This document shows, piece after piece, positions 1-7,358 of a DNA stretch of 64,000 nt (its first letter is position 1; each line of letters opens with the position of its first letter). The position numbers were made by a program, and so were the translations under genes. Source of the stretch: Leifsonia sp052114085 (lineage in GTDB: Bacteria; Actinomycetota; Actinomycetes; Actinomycetales; Microbacteriaceae). The notes under the pieces were generated by a model. It was not told the origin of the DNA and searched no databases. It saw nothing but the letters and a program-made list of their open reading frames with translations. The stretch lies in NCBI RefSeq assembly GCF_052114085.1, contig NZ_JBFREB010000001.1:930001-994000 (forward strand). Direction: 5' to 3'.

Positions 1-235
1 TGTGGACGTGCTCGATCCCAGTGTTATGCCCGCCGTTGATAGCCCTGACTCCGGGGGATTCATGGTGGAGCAGCTGACACAACTTCTTAAACTGCTTGCG
101 CCCGGCGCCCTTGGGGCCTCGGTGACTGTTTTCGACCCCGACCTGGATCCTGACGGGCGGTACGCACGGGTGGTCACGGACCTGATTGTGGGAGGGCTCG
201 CGCACTTGGGCACCGCCGTCTACAACGCCCGATAA
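1..235 (+). CDS. Arginase/agmatinase family protein, C-terminal fragment
   Basis: The gene begins before the window; only about 78 residues remain. The visible protein starts DVLDPSVMPAVDSPDSGG, the DVDVxDP metal-binding end of the ureohydrolase fold, and continues to a VFDPDLDPDG segment typical of actinobacterial arginase-family proteins. The family hydrolyses arginine or a related guanidino compound with a two-manganese centre. The substrate cannot be told from this fragment. The stop codon is TAA at 233-235. Confidence 0.8.
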   Translation, partial: VDVLDPSVMPAVDSPDSGGFMVEQLTQLLKLLAPGALGASVTVFDPDLDPDGRYARVVTDLIVGGLAHLGTAVYNAR

Positions 236-725
236 AGGATCCCTCACTGAGTAATGGAGTTGGGACAGGGCTCTGAATGAGGCGATCAGAATCGTGGTCA
301 GCCGGGGACGATTGCCATACTCAACGGCGCAGACCGGGCGGAGTTCGCGGTGGCTCGCTGGCTCGGGCGGCAACTGAGGCTAAGAAAGGTGGGTGCGCTC
401 TCGGCTCGCCGCGGAACTCTACTAGACGCCCTGCTGTCGTTGGCGGTCTACGAACTGAGGACACGCCGCGTCCGGCGGCGATGAATGGCTCGGATCCACG
501 GCCGATGCGGACCACGTCCAGCTACTTTGTCTGCTATAGAAATGGCGCCCGTTTCCATGCGTTTCCGGCATGAGACAGCGCGCCCGGTGGCCTTCATACT
601 CTGAGCATGATCAGGTTCGGGTTTAGGGTTCTAGGCCCACGCAGAGACAGGCGTCAGGATTCGACCTTGCGGCGGGAGCGTTCGCCGTCGTTCTCGCAGA
701 CAAAGCACCGTACAGTCAGCTCTCG
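236..725. other. 490-base stretch without an intact gene
   Basis: No convincing complete gene. One frame is open from 281 to 483 (+) with no start codon and reads like a short protein remnant ending in LLSLAVYELRTRRVRRR. A promoter-like element at 555-609 leads to an ATG at 607 that opens only a 40-codon frame. Immediately past the HxlR stop (minus strand) the same frame stays open for 23 codons to a TGA at 654-656. The stretch looks like decayed sequence at the edge of an accessory region. Confidence 0.5.
555..609 (+). promoter_or_regulatory. Promoter-like element, copy 1
   Basis: Contains TTTCCGGCATGAGAC (562-576) and, 18 bases later, CATACTC (595-601), six bases before an ATG at 607. The 22-base block starting at 555 matches the element at 6298 with one mismatch. 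The spacing from GGCAT to the ACTC core is the same in all four copies in this window. Here the downstream frame is only 40 codons, so this copy may have lost its gene. Confidence 0.5.
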
Positions 726-1193
726 TTAGCACTCATGCTCGATGGATCGCACCTCGAACTCACCGGACTTGACCGAGCGTCCGCATGCCTCGCATCGGAC
801 GTCCGCGACGAAGACATTTCCGCAGACAGTGTGCGTGAACTCGACGAGCGGTACGTCCGCGGGCTTATAGGTGTCGCCCCACCGCTTGAGCACGAGGATC
901 ACCTGGCCCAGGTCCTTGCCCTTTTGAGTGAGTTGGTAGCCGGCTCCACCGGTGTCGGCTGACCTCGGCTCGATGATGCCGGTCTCGATCAGTTTCTTGA
1001 GCCGGGCAGACAGCACGTCTCGTGGCGCACCGACGGATCGCAGGATGTCCGTGTACCTCGAGGCGCCGAACGCCAACGCGCGGACGATGTGCAGCGACCA
1101 CCGGTCGTTGATCGCATCCAGTGCCACGGCAAGGGAATCCCGTTGTGGTTTGCTTTTCAAACCACTTGCTGTACTCTTATCCAAGTTTGACAT
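726..1193 (-). CDS. HxlR-family transcriptional regulator
   Basis: A 155-residue winged-helix regulator. The HxlR core is visible: VALDAINDRWSLHIVRAL followed by a YTDILRSVGAPRDVLSARLKKLIETGII recognition region (abbreviated by position, residues about 45-75) and a YQLTQKGKDL wing. The C-terminus has a CGN and CEAC cysteine pair like a small zinc ribbon. The ATG at 1193 is chosen; an ATG three codons upstream (1202) is also possible. It is divergent from the membrane protein at 1224 with only 30 bases between them, so it probably controls that gene and itself. Two GTTTG-N5-CAAAC sites lie at its 5' end. HxlR proteins commonly sense electrophiles or redox stress; the ligand here is unknown. 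Confidence 0.88.
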   Translation of the reverse strand: MSNLDKSTASGLKSKPQRDSLAVALDAINDRWSLHIVRALAFGASRYTDILRSVGAPRDVLSARLKKLIETGIIEPRSADTGGAGYQLTQKGKDLGQVILVLKRWGDTYKPADVPLVEFTHTVCGNVFVADVRCEACGRSVKSGEFEVRSIEHEC

Positions 1194-1199
1194 CCAAAC
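1148..1199. promoter_or_regulatory. Two GTTTG-N5-CAAAC operator-like sites
   Basis: Perfect inverted repeats GTTTG-N5-CAAAC at 1148-1162 and 1185-1199, with centres 37 bases apart. The first extends to an 8-base arm (GTGGTTTG / CAAACCAC, 1145-1165). The second covers the HxlR start codon; the first lies inside its early coding region. Position and repetition fit binding of the HxlR dimer for autoregulation and control of the divergent membrane gene. That role is inferred. Confidence 0.55.
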
Positions 1200-1223
1200 C
1201 ATTCTAGTCGAGAAAGCGACCTC

Positions 1224-2252
1224 ATGTCTGCCCCGCAAACACAAACCCGCGGAAACAACCCTTCCAAGACGCAACACAACGCGTGGATAGCCTCCGTAAT
1301 CAGCAGCTTGGTCATCGGCGCTGCGTTCATCTCCGTGTATGTCGGCATCCAACGAGACCCTCAGCCCACCCACCTGCCGGTGGCTGTCGCGAGCGAGCAA
1401 CTCGCGACAGCAGCACAGCAGGGGCTCGGAGACAAGGTGCAGATCACTGAAGTCTCGACGCCAGCCGACGGGGTCAAGATGGTTAAGGATGGTGACGCTG
1501 TCGCAGCGGTGAGCCTGACCTCCCGCACCAGCCTGCAGTTTGACTACGCCGGCGCCAAGGGACTGAGTGAGACCGCGGCGGCGCGGGCCCTGGTCCACGG
1601 TCTCGCCGACAAGGCAGGGCTGTCGGTCCAGGAGAAGGACGTCGTGCCGCTCGTGAAGTACGACAGCCGCGGGCTGTCCGCGTTCTACGTGGTCTTCGGT
1701 GTGACTCTTGCATCGTTCGTGCTGGCCCAGGGGCTGACGGGCGCCGCGAGCAAGGTGCGCCTCCGTCACCGTCTCTACGCGATGGGCGGATTCGCCGTCG
1801 TCATCGGCGTCGTGGCCGCCACTATCGCAGGCCCCATTCTTGGAGCGCTCACTGCACCGTGGATCGCCCTGGCCGCAAGCCTCGCCCTCCTCTCGGCAGC
1901 TGTGGCCTTCACCACCAAGGCGCTCGGAAGCTGGCTCGGCGCCGCAGGTATCGGGCTGGCAGTGCTCTTGCTCACGACAGTCGGCAACGCGGTCAGCGGC
2001 GCGACGATCGGCTACGACCTTCTTCCCCAGTGGACTCAGGCGATCTCGCCCATCCTTCCGCCCGGTGCCGCATTCCGCGCGGTCAACGAGTTCGGCTACT
2101 TCGATGGAGCGACGACATGGTCGTCCCTGCTCGTCCTCGGGATCTGGGCCGTAGCTGGTTTCGCCCTTGTCCTGGTTCGCTCGGCCGTGGAAGGCAAGCG
2201 GTCGCAGCTACTGGTCGCGCAGGCGCAGGCGGGGCCGGTTCCCGTCTCCTGA
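1224..2252 (+). CDS. YhgE/Pip or ABC-2-like membrane protein
   Basis: A 342-residue membrane protein. One N-terminal membrane segment (about residues 24-42) is followed by a soluble extracytoplasmic stretch of about 110 residues. Then come five or six hydrophobic segments from about residue 140 to 320. This layout matches the YhgE/Pip and DUF3533 relatives of ABC-2 permeases, which export small hydrophobic or toxic compounds or act in cell-surface processes. It is divergent from the HxlR regulator, a pairing typical of inducible efflux. The ATG at 1224 follows an AGAAAG stretch. A strong hairpin lies just after the stop. The substrate is unknown. Confidence 0.7.
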   Translation: MSAPQTQTRGNNPSKTQHNAWIASVISSLVIGAAFISVYVGIQRDPQPTHLPVAVASEQLATAAQQGLGDKVQITEVSTPADGVKMVKDGDAVAAVSLTSRTSLQFDYAGAKGLSETAAARALVHGLADKAGLSVQEKDVVPLVKYDSRGLSAFYVVFGVTLASFVLAQGLTGAASKVRLRHRLYAMGGFAVVIGVVAATIAGPILGALTAPWIALAASLALLSAAVAFTTKALGSWLGAAGIGLAVLLLTTVGNAVSGATIGYDLLPQWTQAISPILPPGAAFRAVNEFGYFDGATTWSSLLVLGIWAVAGFALVLVRSAVEGKRSQLLVAQAQAGPVPVS

Positions 2253-2261
2253 TGGAGGAAT

Positions 2262-2299
2262 GCGGGGCGGCGGCGAGCGGACGCTCACCGCCGCCCCGC
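2262..2299 (+). terminator. Strong GC-rich hairpin after the membrane protein
   Basis: A 17-base stem with one mismatch (GCGGGGCGGCGG... pairing with ...CCGCCGCCCCGC) around a 4-base loop, ten bases after the stop codon at 2252. No T-run follows, as is common for actinobacterial terminators. Confidence 0.7.
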
Positions 2300-2386
2300 T
2301 CCTGTATCGCGGCTCGCATGAGGGTATGCGCGTCTTGCAACCCGCTTCTCTGGTGCGGAGAGACAGCATCGCGTTTAGCTGACTGT

Positions 2387-3253
2387 ATGAGCACTCGCGA
2401 TCTATATCCGGAGCAGCACACCATCGAAACGGGCGCTTCGCGCGTATGGGTCGGCGTCCGGCCAGGCGCGGGCCCGGCCATCGTCCTGCTGCATGGCTTT
2501 CCCGACGACTCGACTATCTACGACCGCCTGACTCCTTTGCTTACCGGCAAGCGCGTCGTGGCGATCGACTTCGGCGGATACGGTCTCTCGCCGCGGGAAG
2601 ACCGACCCTGGGTCGACGGCCAGCGAGAAGCAGAGGTCCTAGCCGTGCTTCAGGCGCTCGATCTAACGGATGTCACGTTGGTGGGGCACGACGCCAGCGT
2701 TGCGGTCGCCATCAATGTGACCCTGGACCAGCCGGCTCTGGTTGGGAAGCTCGTGCTCCTCAACGGCTACTTCCATTCCGACCCTGAACTGCGGCTTCCA
2801 GACATGATCCGCCTCTTCGGAATCCACGAGTTGGATCTTCTGTCCGATGCGCTGATGGCGGACCCGCAGCAGAGGCAGTGGCTCCTGGGTCACTCGGGGC
2901 GACAATTCGGCATCGACGCCAGCGCGTCAGATAACGTCGCCGCCCACTCGATCGTGCCGCAGTACTTCGGAAGCGCGAACCAACCGGATGCTCGTGTAGC
3001 GATCCGACAGTGGACGGCCACCCTTTTTCCGGAAATGCAGGCCAACGACGCCCGCGTCCGGAATGGAGACCTTCAGAAGACGTCCGTCCCCGTCGTCGTC
3101 GCGTTCGGCGACGGCGACCCCTATCTGACCCCGCAGATCGCCGCGAACATCGGAGGTCTGTTCTCCAATGCCCGCGTACAGCCTGTCTCCGGGGCGTCGC
3201 ACTGGCCGCAATGGGATCAACCGCAGGCAGTCGCGGAGCGCATTCTCAGATAA
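2387..3253 (+). CDS. Alpha/beta hydrolase with Asp nucleophile (epoxide hydrolase/dehalogenase type)
   Basis: A 288-residue alpha/beta-hydrolase. HGFPD (residues 36-40) supplies the oxyanion hole. The nucleophile elbow reads GHDAS with Asp102, which points to the epoxide hydrolase / haloalkane dehalogenase branch rather than to a serine esterase. An acidic residue in FGDGDPYLT and a histidine in SHWPQWDQP complete a triad. The frame is open far upstream through the previous gene, but ATG 2387 begins the recognisable fold. It lies alone between the terminator at 2262-2299 and the convergent VOC gene. Substrate unknown. Confidence 0.82.
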   Translation: MSTRDLYPEQHTIETGASRVWVGVRPGAGPAIVLLHGFPDDSTIYDRLTPLLTGKRVVAIDFGGYGLSPREDRPWVDGQREAEVLAVLQALDLTDVTLVGHDASVAVAINVTLDQPALVGKLVLLNGYFHSDPELRLPDMIRLFGIHELDLLSDALMADPQQRQWLLGHSGRQFGIDASASDNVAAHSIVPQYFGSANQPDARVAIRQWTATLFPEMQANDARVRNGDLQKTSVPVVVAFGDGDPYLTPQIAANIGGLFSNARVQPVSGASHWPQWDQPQAVAERILR

Positions 3254-3310
3254 GTGAGCGAGCGGGTCCACATCCGTGCCGACCCGCTCATCCTGTTCAC
3301 TACGCAAAAC

Positions 3311-3715
3311 TCATCCGACGTTGACCAACCACGGGATCCCGAACCGATCGACGCAGGAACCGAAGAGGTCGCCCCAGGGAGCCTGTCCCCAGGGCACGTC
3401 AATCCGGCCGCCCGACGAGAGCATGCGCCAGATTCGTTCCACAGGATCCTGCTCGCCGCTGACCATGATCGTGCAGACGTTACCGACATCCGGTTCGTCT
3501 GGATCGTCCGCGTGAATGTCACCACCGGAGAGGACCATCCCGTCGGAAGTGATGAGCTGTGCGTGCATCACTTGTGACCCGCGATGATCTCCGATCGCTA
3601 GACCGAGGTCTTCGGCTGTGTTGAGCGTCAACTCGCCACCGAAGACCTCGCGGTAGAAGAGCATCGCTTCTCGTGCGTCACCTCTGAAGTTGAGGTAGGG
3701 AAACACGCGGGTCAT
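3311..3715 (-). CDS. VOC-family (PhnB-like) protein
   Basis: A 134-residue vicinal-oxygen-chelate fold protein of the PhnB/glyoxalase-like type. It starts TRVFPYLNFRGDAREAMLFY and ends with the DPFGIPW-like motif DRFGIPWLVNVG. Members of this subgroup often lack a known reaction; some bind small molecules. Its ATG overlaps the TGA of the carbonic anhydrase gene by the ATGA arrangement (3712-3715), so it is the last gene of the DUF302 / carbonic anhydrase / VOC operon and probably translationally coupled. Confidence 0.85.
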   Translation of the reverse strand: MTRVFPYLNFRGDAREAMLFYREVFGGELTLNTAEDLGLAIGDHRGSQVMHAQLITSDGMVLSGGDIHADDPDEPDVGNVCTIMVSGEQDPVERIWRMLSSGGRIDVPWGQAPWGDLFGSCVDRFGIPWLVNVG

Positions 3716-4287
3716 AGCTGCTCCTCGTTAGGCCGAGCATCGGTGGCGGCCGGCATCCTGGTGCTGGGGATCACCGTGCTGACCAGGCCCGTGGCGACGT
3801 CGTAAACGTGTCCGGAGACCGAGATGCGCGGGGAGATCAGATTTGAGCGCAAGAGTCTTTCGACGTCGTGTGCGACCGTAGCGAAGGGGTCCACTACCGC
3901 CTCCTGAATGAGTTCCGCCTGGTCGAACCCGGTGCGCGCAGCGAAGCTCGAACGGAACTGAGGGTCAGCGAGCGGTTTTGTGCCGCAGTCGGTGTGATGG
4001 ATGACCGCGACTTCGAACAGTGGACCCGTGCCGGGCCTCAATTTGACGTCGGCGAGGAAGGTGATGAGGGCCAGGTCGTCGATAACGGATTGGTTCACTC
4101 GACCGCCCGCGTTGCGAAGGATGGCCGCGTCGCCGAGCCCCAGGCCGAGGAACGCGGCTGGGTCGGTTCTCGGATCGAGGCATGTGAGCACGCAGATCTC
4201 GCGTGCAGGATAGATCGGTTTGTCGCGGAACGCGCCGGATTCAGCGAACAGAGCGTTCTTCTGCACGAAAGGATCGAAGAGGGGCAT
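3712..4287 (-). CDS. Beta-class carbonic anhydrase
   Basis: A 191-residue beta-carbonic anhydrase interconverting CO2 and bicarbonate with zinc. The CxDxR signature is Cys36-Asp38-Arg40 (TCLDPRTDP), and the second zinc half-site is His98-x2-Cys101 (HHTDCG). ATG 4287 is preceded by AGGAAAG, a good ribosome site; the longer upstream frame is a shadow of the DUF302 gene. It sits 23 bases after the DUF302 gene and overlaps the VOC gene. A second carbonic anhydrase of the same class lies at 37516. Confidence 0.9.
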   Translation of the reverse strand: MPLFDPFVQKNALFAESGAFRDKPIYPAREICVLTCLDPRTDPAAFLGLGLGDAAILRNAGGRVNQSVIDDLALITFLADVKLRPGTGPLFEVAVIHHTDCGTKPLADPQFRSSFAARTGFDQAELIQEAVVDPFATVAHDVERLLRSNLISPRISVSGHVYDVATGLVSTVIPSTRMPAATDARPNEEQL

Positions 4288-4310
4288 GGTGTCTTTCCTG
4301 GTCGGGAGCA

Positions 4311-4850
4311 TCATGGCTGGGCCGGAGCCAGCGCCGCCGGTACGGGGAGGTCTAGCCGTCGCAGAAGCTCTGCTACTTTCCGGTCGACGCCCGCGCCCAC
4401 GGCGCCGATGTGAGGGTCGCCGAAAGAGGCGAAGTGGCTGCTCGGTTGGTCGGTCGTGAAGGTGACGGCGCCGACCGTCTCGGTGATCGTCATCCGCAAT
4501 GGCGCGTAGTTCATGACTCGCGGGTCGTGGCGGTACATCCGCTCGGCGACCGGGAAGTTGCCGACGAAGTAGAAGGCGCACTTGGCTGTGTTGCCGGCGA
4601 GCGACATCATCTCCGTCACGGAGTCGTGCCAATACGTCAGCAATCCGAGTTCCGAGTAGCTCTCTGCGAAATCGACGATCTCAGACCACGGAGCCTCACG
4701 CTCGATGAGGTCCACGAATCTCTGTCGCGGATATAGCGGGACAAGCTGCTCGAAACGTTGGACGAGACCGTCGAAGGGGAGGTCGGAGGCCAACGAGAAC
4801 CGTGTCGCGGTCCAGGATTCGCCGAGCGGCGAGTTTGGCGGGGTGCTCAT
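4311..4850 (-). CDS. DUF302 domain protein
   Basis: A 179-residue cytosolic protein without signal or membrane segment. The FDGLVQRFEQLVPLYP start and the YMRYDPRVMNYAPLRM-like central strand (here MYRHDPRVMNYAPLR) match the DUF302 fold, whose biochemical role is not established. It is the first gene of a three-gene minus-strand operon with a carbonic anhydrase and a VOC protein. The start is ATG 4850; no clear ribosome site precedes it, so it may be leaderless. Confidence 0.75.
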   Translation of the reverse strand: MSTPPNSPLGESWTATRFSLASDLPFDGLVQRFEQLVPLYPRQRFVDLIEREAPWSEIVDFAESYSELGLLTYWHDSVTEMMSLAGNTAKCAFYFVGNFPVAERMYRHDPRVMNYAPLRMTITETVGAVTFTTDQPSSHFASFGDPHIGAVGAGVDRKVAELLRRLDLPVPAALAPAQP

Positions 4851-4921
4851 GACCGCGACTCTAACCAGCCCCGACCGCCTTCAGAGCCGGTATGCAAAAG
4901 CCTGATCGCCTGCTCGCACTA

Positions 4922-4967
4922 TCGACATTAGACAGCGCGCGAGGGCGTGGCTTTACTCGGACCTATG
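4922..4967 (+). promoter_or_regulatory. Promoter-like element, copy 4 (orphan)
   Basis: Reads CATTAGACAGCGCGC then, at the spacing seen in the other copies, TACTCGG followed by an ATG at 4965. It shares 13 consecutive positions (AGACAGCGCGC region) with copy 1. The ATG opens only five codons and overlaps the TetR stop codon, so the element points into the 3' end of a gene on the other strand. It has no visible target and may be a relic. Confidence 0.4.
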
Positions 4968-5571
4968 GAGCCGTGGTCGTGAACGTGTTTTGCGTAGCCG
5001 TCAGGATCTCGTCGGCCAGCGGCGTCCCCGCCGTCGTGCGGGCCAGCATGGACGCCCCCACGAGAGTGGCGAACCCGGCGATCGCTCGCGCGCGTTGCTC
5101 GGCTCGCGTTGCAGGATCGACGTCGTCCGCGTCACCGAGAACACTGACGACATCGAAGATCCGGTCGAGCTCCTGCGCCCACACCCCTCTGACCGACGCG
5201 TCCATCGGGGCGCGTGCGACATCGCCCGCGAGCGCGCTGACAGGGCATCCGACGGCCAGGCTCTCCGGGTCGGCCCAGGACATGTACAACTCGACGAATG
5301 CCTCAATGGCGGCGCTGTGGTCGCCGCGGCGGGAGTCCGAGATGCCTTCGAGGATGCCGCGGTGAACATCGAAAGCGTGCCGCAATGCGGTGTCAGTGAG
5401 ATCGCTCTTGGAATCGAAGTGCCGGTAGAAGCCGCCCTGCGTCATGCCCACTTCGCGCATCACCTCCGGGATTCGAACTCCCTCGATCCCGTGCTGCTTG
5501 ATCTGCTTGGCGGCCGCGTCCACAATCTCTTCTCGCCGTTGCGCGGTAACAGCCTTCGACGACTTGACCAT
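4963..5571 (-). CDS. TetR-family transcriptional repressor
   Basis: A 202-residue TetR regulator. The N-terminal helix-turn-helix (RREEIVDAAAKQIKQHG then MTQGGFYRHFDSKSDL, residues about 11-60) is followed by an all-helical ligand-binding domain with the GCPVSALAGD segment seen in TetR_C_16/AcrR-like members. ATG 5571 is chosen because GGAGAGG lies seven bases upstream; a TTG at 5613 would add 14 basic residues. It is divergent from the NADP oxidoreductase at 5628 with 56 bases between them, and likely represses it. Inducer unknown. Confidence 0.85.
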   Translation of the reverse strand: MVKSSKAVTAQRREEIVDAAAKQIKQHGIEGVRIPEVMREVGMTQGGFYRHFDSKSDLTDTALRHAFDVHRGILEGISDSRRGDHSAAIEAFVELYMSWADPESLAVGCPVSALAGDVARAPMDASVRGVWAQELDRIFDVVSVLGDADDVDPATRAEQRARAIAGFATLVGASMLARTTAGTPLADEILTATQNTFTTTAP

Positions 5572-5627
5572 GTGCACACCTCTCCGTCGACGAAACCGAC
5601 GCTCTCGAAGCAATCGTAGGCACTGAC

Positions 5628-6263
5628 ATGCGCATAGGGGTCATCGGTGCGGGAACGCTTGCCCAAGCCTTCGCGGTGCGGGCGCTCGCGGCAGGGCATG
5701 CTGTCACGCTCAGCGGCTCGCATAGGGCCGAGAGCCTTTCACGCGTCGTGGCCTCTCTGGGAGAGCTTGCACGAGCCGGTACCAAATACGAGGCGGCGGA
5801 GGAGGAGATCGTGGTGTTGGCGGTCCCGCATTCGCAAGTCCCCGTTGCGTTGGCCGATCTCGGTAATTGGGAGGGGCGCACCCTCGTCGACGCGACCAAC
5901 GACCTTTCCCAGCGTGCGCCACTTTGGCCGGGGGTCCTCTCCTCGAGTGAGCTCGTAGCGGAGATGGCTCGCGGTGCGCATGTGATCAAGGCGCTCAACA
6001 CACTGATCGCGGATACTCTCGCCCGCGACCCGCGACCGTCTCCCGGTTACCGTCGAGTTCTGTTCCTCAGCGGCGACGACGTGCCCTCGAAAGCAGCTCT
6101 GCAATCGCTGCTCGCTCAGATGGGGTTCGCCCCAATCGACCTGGGCGGTTTAGCCGAATCGGCGCGGCTCCAGCAGGTTCCCGGTGGTCTACTCGCGGGG
6201 TTGGACCTGATTATTCGAGACTGGGATGACGGGACCGCCGCCACGTTGTCGCAGCCTGTCTGA
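5628..6263 (+). CDS. F420H2:NADP-oxidoreductase-like protein
   Basis: A 211-residue Rossmann protein of the NADPH-dependent F420 reductase (NpdG/Fno) family. The nucleotide loop is MRIGVIGAGTLAQAFA, and LSGSHRAESL follows the second strand, a pattern for NADP(H) binding. VDATNDL and KALNTL match the family core. It is divergent from TetR at 4963-5571. A second protein of the same family lies at 56963. Whether it uses F420 or another flavin partner cannot be told. Start ATG 5628 follows a TAGGCA box closely, so the message may be leaderless. Confidence 0.75.
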   Translation: MRIGVIGAGTLAQAFAVRALAAGHAVTLSGSHRAESLSRVVASLGELARAGTKYEAAEEEIVVLAVPHSQVPVALADLGNWEGRTLVDATNDLSQRAPLWPGVLSSSELVAEMARGAHVIKALNTLIADTLARDPRPSPGYRRVLFLSGDDVPSKAALQSLLAQMGFAPIDLGGLAESARLQQVPGGLLAGLDLIIRDWDDGTAATLSQPV

Positions 6264-6297
6264 CGAAGAGTCAGAACCATTGAAACAGCAGCGGATG

Positions 6298-6353
6298 CCA
6301 TGCATTTCCGGCATGAGACTTTCCGACTTGGCGCGCCCATACTCGGAGCCATG
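6298..6353 (+). promoter_or_regulatory. Promoter-like element, copy 2
   Basis: TTTCCGGCATGAGAC (6305-6319) and CATACTC (6338-6344), with the ATG of the exported hydrolase at 6351. No Shine-Dalgarno at useful distance is present, and a -10-like CATACT about eight bases before the ATG fits a leaderless transcript. Near-identical to copy 1 in its first 22 bases. Confidence 0.55.
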
Positions 6354-7226
6354 AAAGCTCACACCCGCTCCCTACGCCTCAAGGTCGCAGCTATCGCCGC
6401 TGCCGTCGCCGGTCTTCTGGCCGTCGCCATCCCCGCTCAGGTCAGCAGCGCAGCGGTCGACGCCAAGCACGTCGCCGCCTCCTCGTCCTCGACCATCAAA
6501 CCGACCATCGTTCTCGTGCACGGTGCCTGGGCTGACGCGTCCAGCTTCGCGCCGGAGACCGCTGCACTGCAGGCCGCAGGCTACACAGTGCTGGCCGCGC
6601 CGAATCCGCTTCGAGGTCTTCAAACCGACACCAAGGCGGTCGCCGACTTCGTTAAGCAGCGAACCACCGGTCCCGTCATCCTGGTCGGTCACTCTTACGG
6701 CGGCATGGTGATCACCGGCGCCGCGCTTGCCGACCCCGACGTGAAAGGTCTCGTCTACGTCGACGGCTATGCGCCGGACAACGGAGAGAGCGCCCAGGCT
6801 CTGACCAACGCGTCGCCTGGATCGCTCCTCAACGTGGCCGACCCGAGCACCGTCTTCGACGTCGTCCTTCCCTCGCCCGATGCTCCCCAGGCCGACTGGG
6901 ACAGCTATATCCGCCAGGACAAGTTCAAGTCCGTGTTCGCTGCAAGCCTCCCGTCCACCCTCACCAATGTGCTTGCAGCCGGGCAGAGTCCGGTCACCTT
7001 CGGCGCGCTCGGCACGCCGTTCATCGGGACGCCCGCCTGGAAGACCATCCCCAGTTGGTTCGTCATCGGCACCGCAGACCGGCTTCTTCCTCCCGTTGAG
7101 CAGCGGCTGATGGCCCAGCGGGCACACGGCACCGTCACGGAAGTCGATGCTCCGCATCTGTCGATGCTCGCCAAGCCCCTTCAGGTGACGAAGGTGATCC
7201 TCGACGCGGCTCGCTCCGTCCACTGA
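6351..7226 (+). CDS. Exported alpha/beta hydrolase
   Basis: A 291-residue serine hydrolase with a Sec signal peptide (basic residues 4-11, hydrophobic AAIAAAVAGLLAVAIPA, cleavage near residue 33). LVHGAWADASSF gives the oxyanion loop and GHSYGGMV the nucleophile serine. The C-terminal DAPHLSMLA carries the histidine. It is a close paralogue of the cytoplasmic enzyme at 9180-9929 and related to 11992-12729; the three share HGAWADx and NPLRG blocks. ATG 6351 is chosen over the upstream ATG at 6300 because the signal peptide begins there and the promoter element abuts it. Probably an esterase acting outside the cell; substrate unknown. Confidence 0.85.
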   Translation: MKAHTRSLRLKVAAIAAAVAGLLAVAIPAQVSSAAVDAKHVAASSSSTIKPTIVLVHGAWADASSFAPETAALQAAGYTVLAAPNPLRGLQTDTKAVADFVKQRTTGPVILVGHSYGGMVITGAALADPDVKGLVYVDGYAPDNGESAQALTNASPGSLLNVADPSTVFDVVLPSPDAPQADWDSYIRQDKFKSVFAASLPSTLTNVLAAGQSPVTFGALGTPFIGTPAWKTIPSWFVIGTADRLLPPVEQRLMAQRAHGTVTEVDAPHLSMLAKPLQVTKVILDAARSVH

Positions 7227-7240
7227 GTTCATGCCCCCCA

Positions 7241-7279
7241 GGTGTCCCGCTGACAAAAGTCAGCGGGACACCGTTTTGT
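7241..7279 (+). terminator. Rho-independent terminator
   Basis: Perfect 14-base stem GGTGTCCCGCTGAC (7241-7254) with its complement at 7259-7272, an AAAA loop, followed by GTTTTGT. It lies 14 bases after the exported hydrolase and is the clearest intrinsic terminator of the window. Confidence 0.9.
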
Positions 7280-7302
7280 CTACCTGTACAGTGGGATGGC
7301 CA

Positions 7303-7332
7303 GCTTTTAGAGTATGACCGACCGCTAAAAGC
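7303..7332 (+). promoter_or_regulatory. Inverted repeat upstream of lysR, probable operator
   Basis: Perfect 8-base arms GCTTTTAG (7303-7310) and CTAAAAGC (7325-7332) separated by 14 bases, starting 56 bases before the LysR start. Position and AT-rich arms fit an autoregulatory LysR-type binding site. The function is inferred. Confidence 0.5.
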
Positions 7333-7358
7333 ATTAGGATCCGAGCAGAGGACACGTC

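Noticed and set aside
277..573. 98-codon open frame (+) in the left gap
   Set aside because: No ribosome site, no family signature, very Arg/Gly-rich; an overlapping frame looks equally random.
3712..4632. Longer carbonic anhydrase with 115 extra N-terminal residues
   Set aside because: The extension overlaps the DUF302 gene in another frame and is Arg-rich; ATG 4287 has a good ribosome site.
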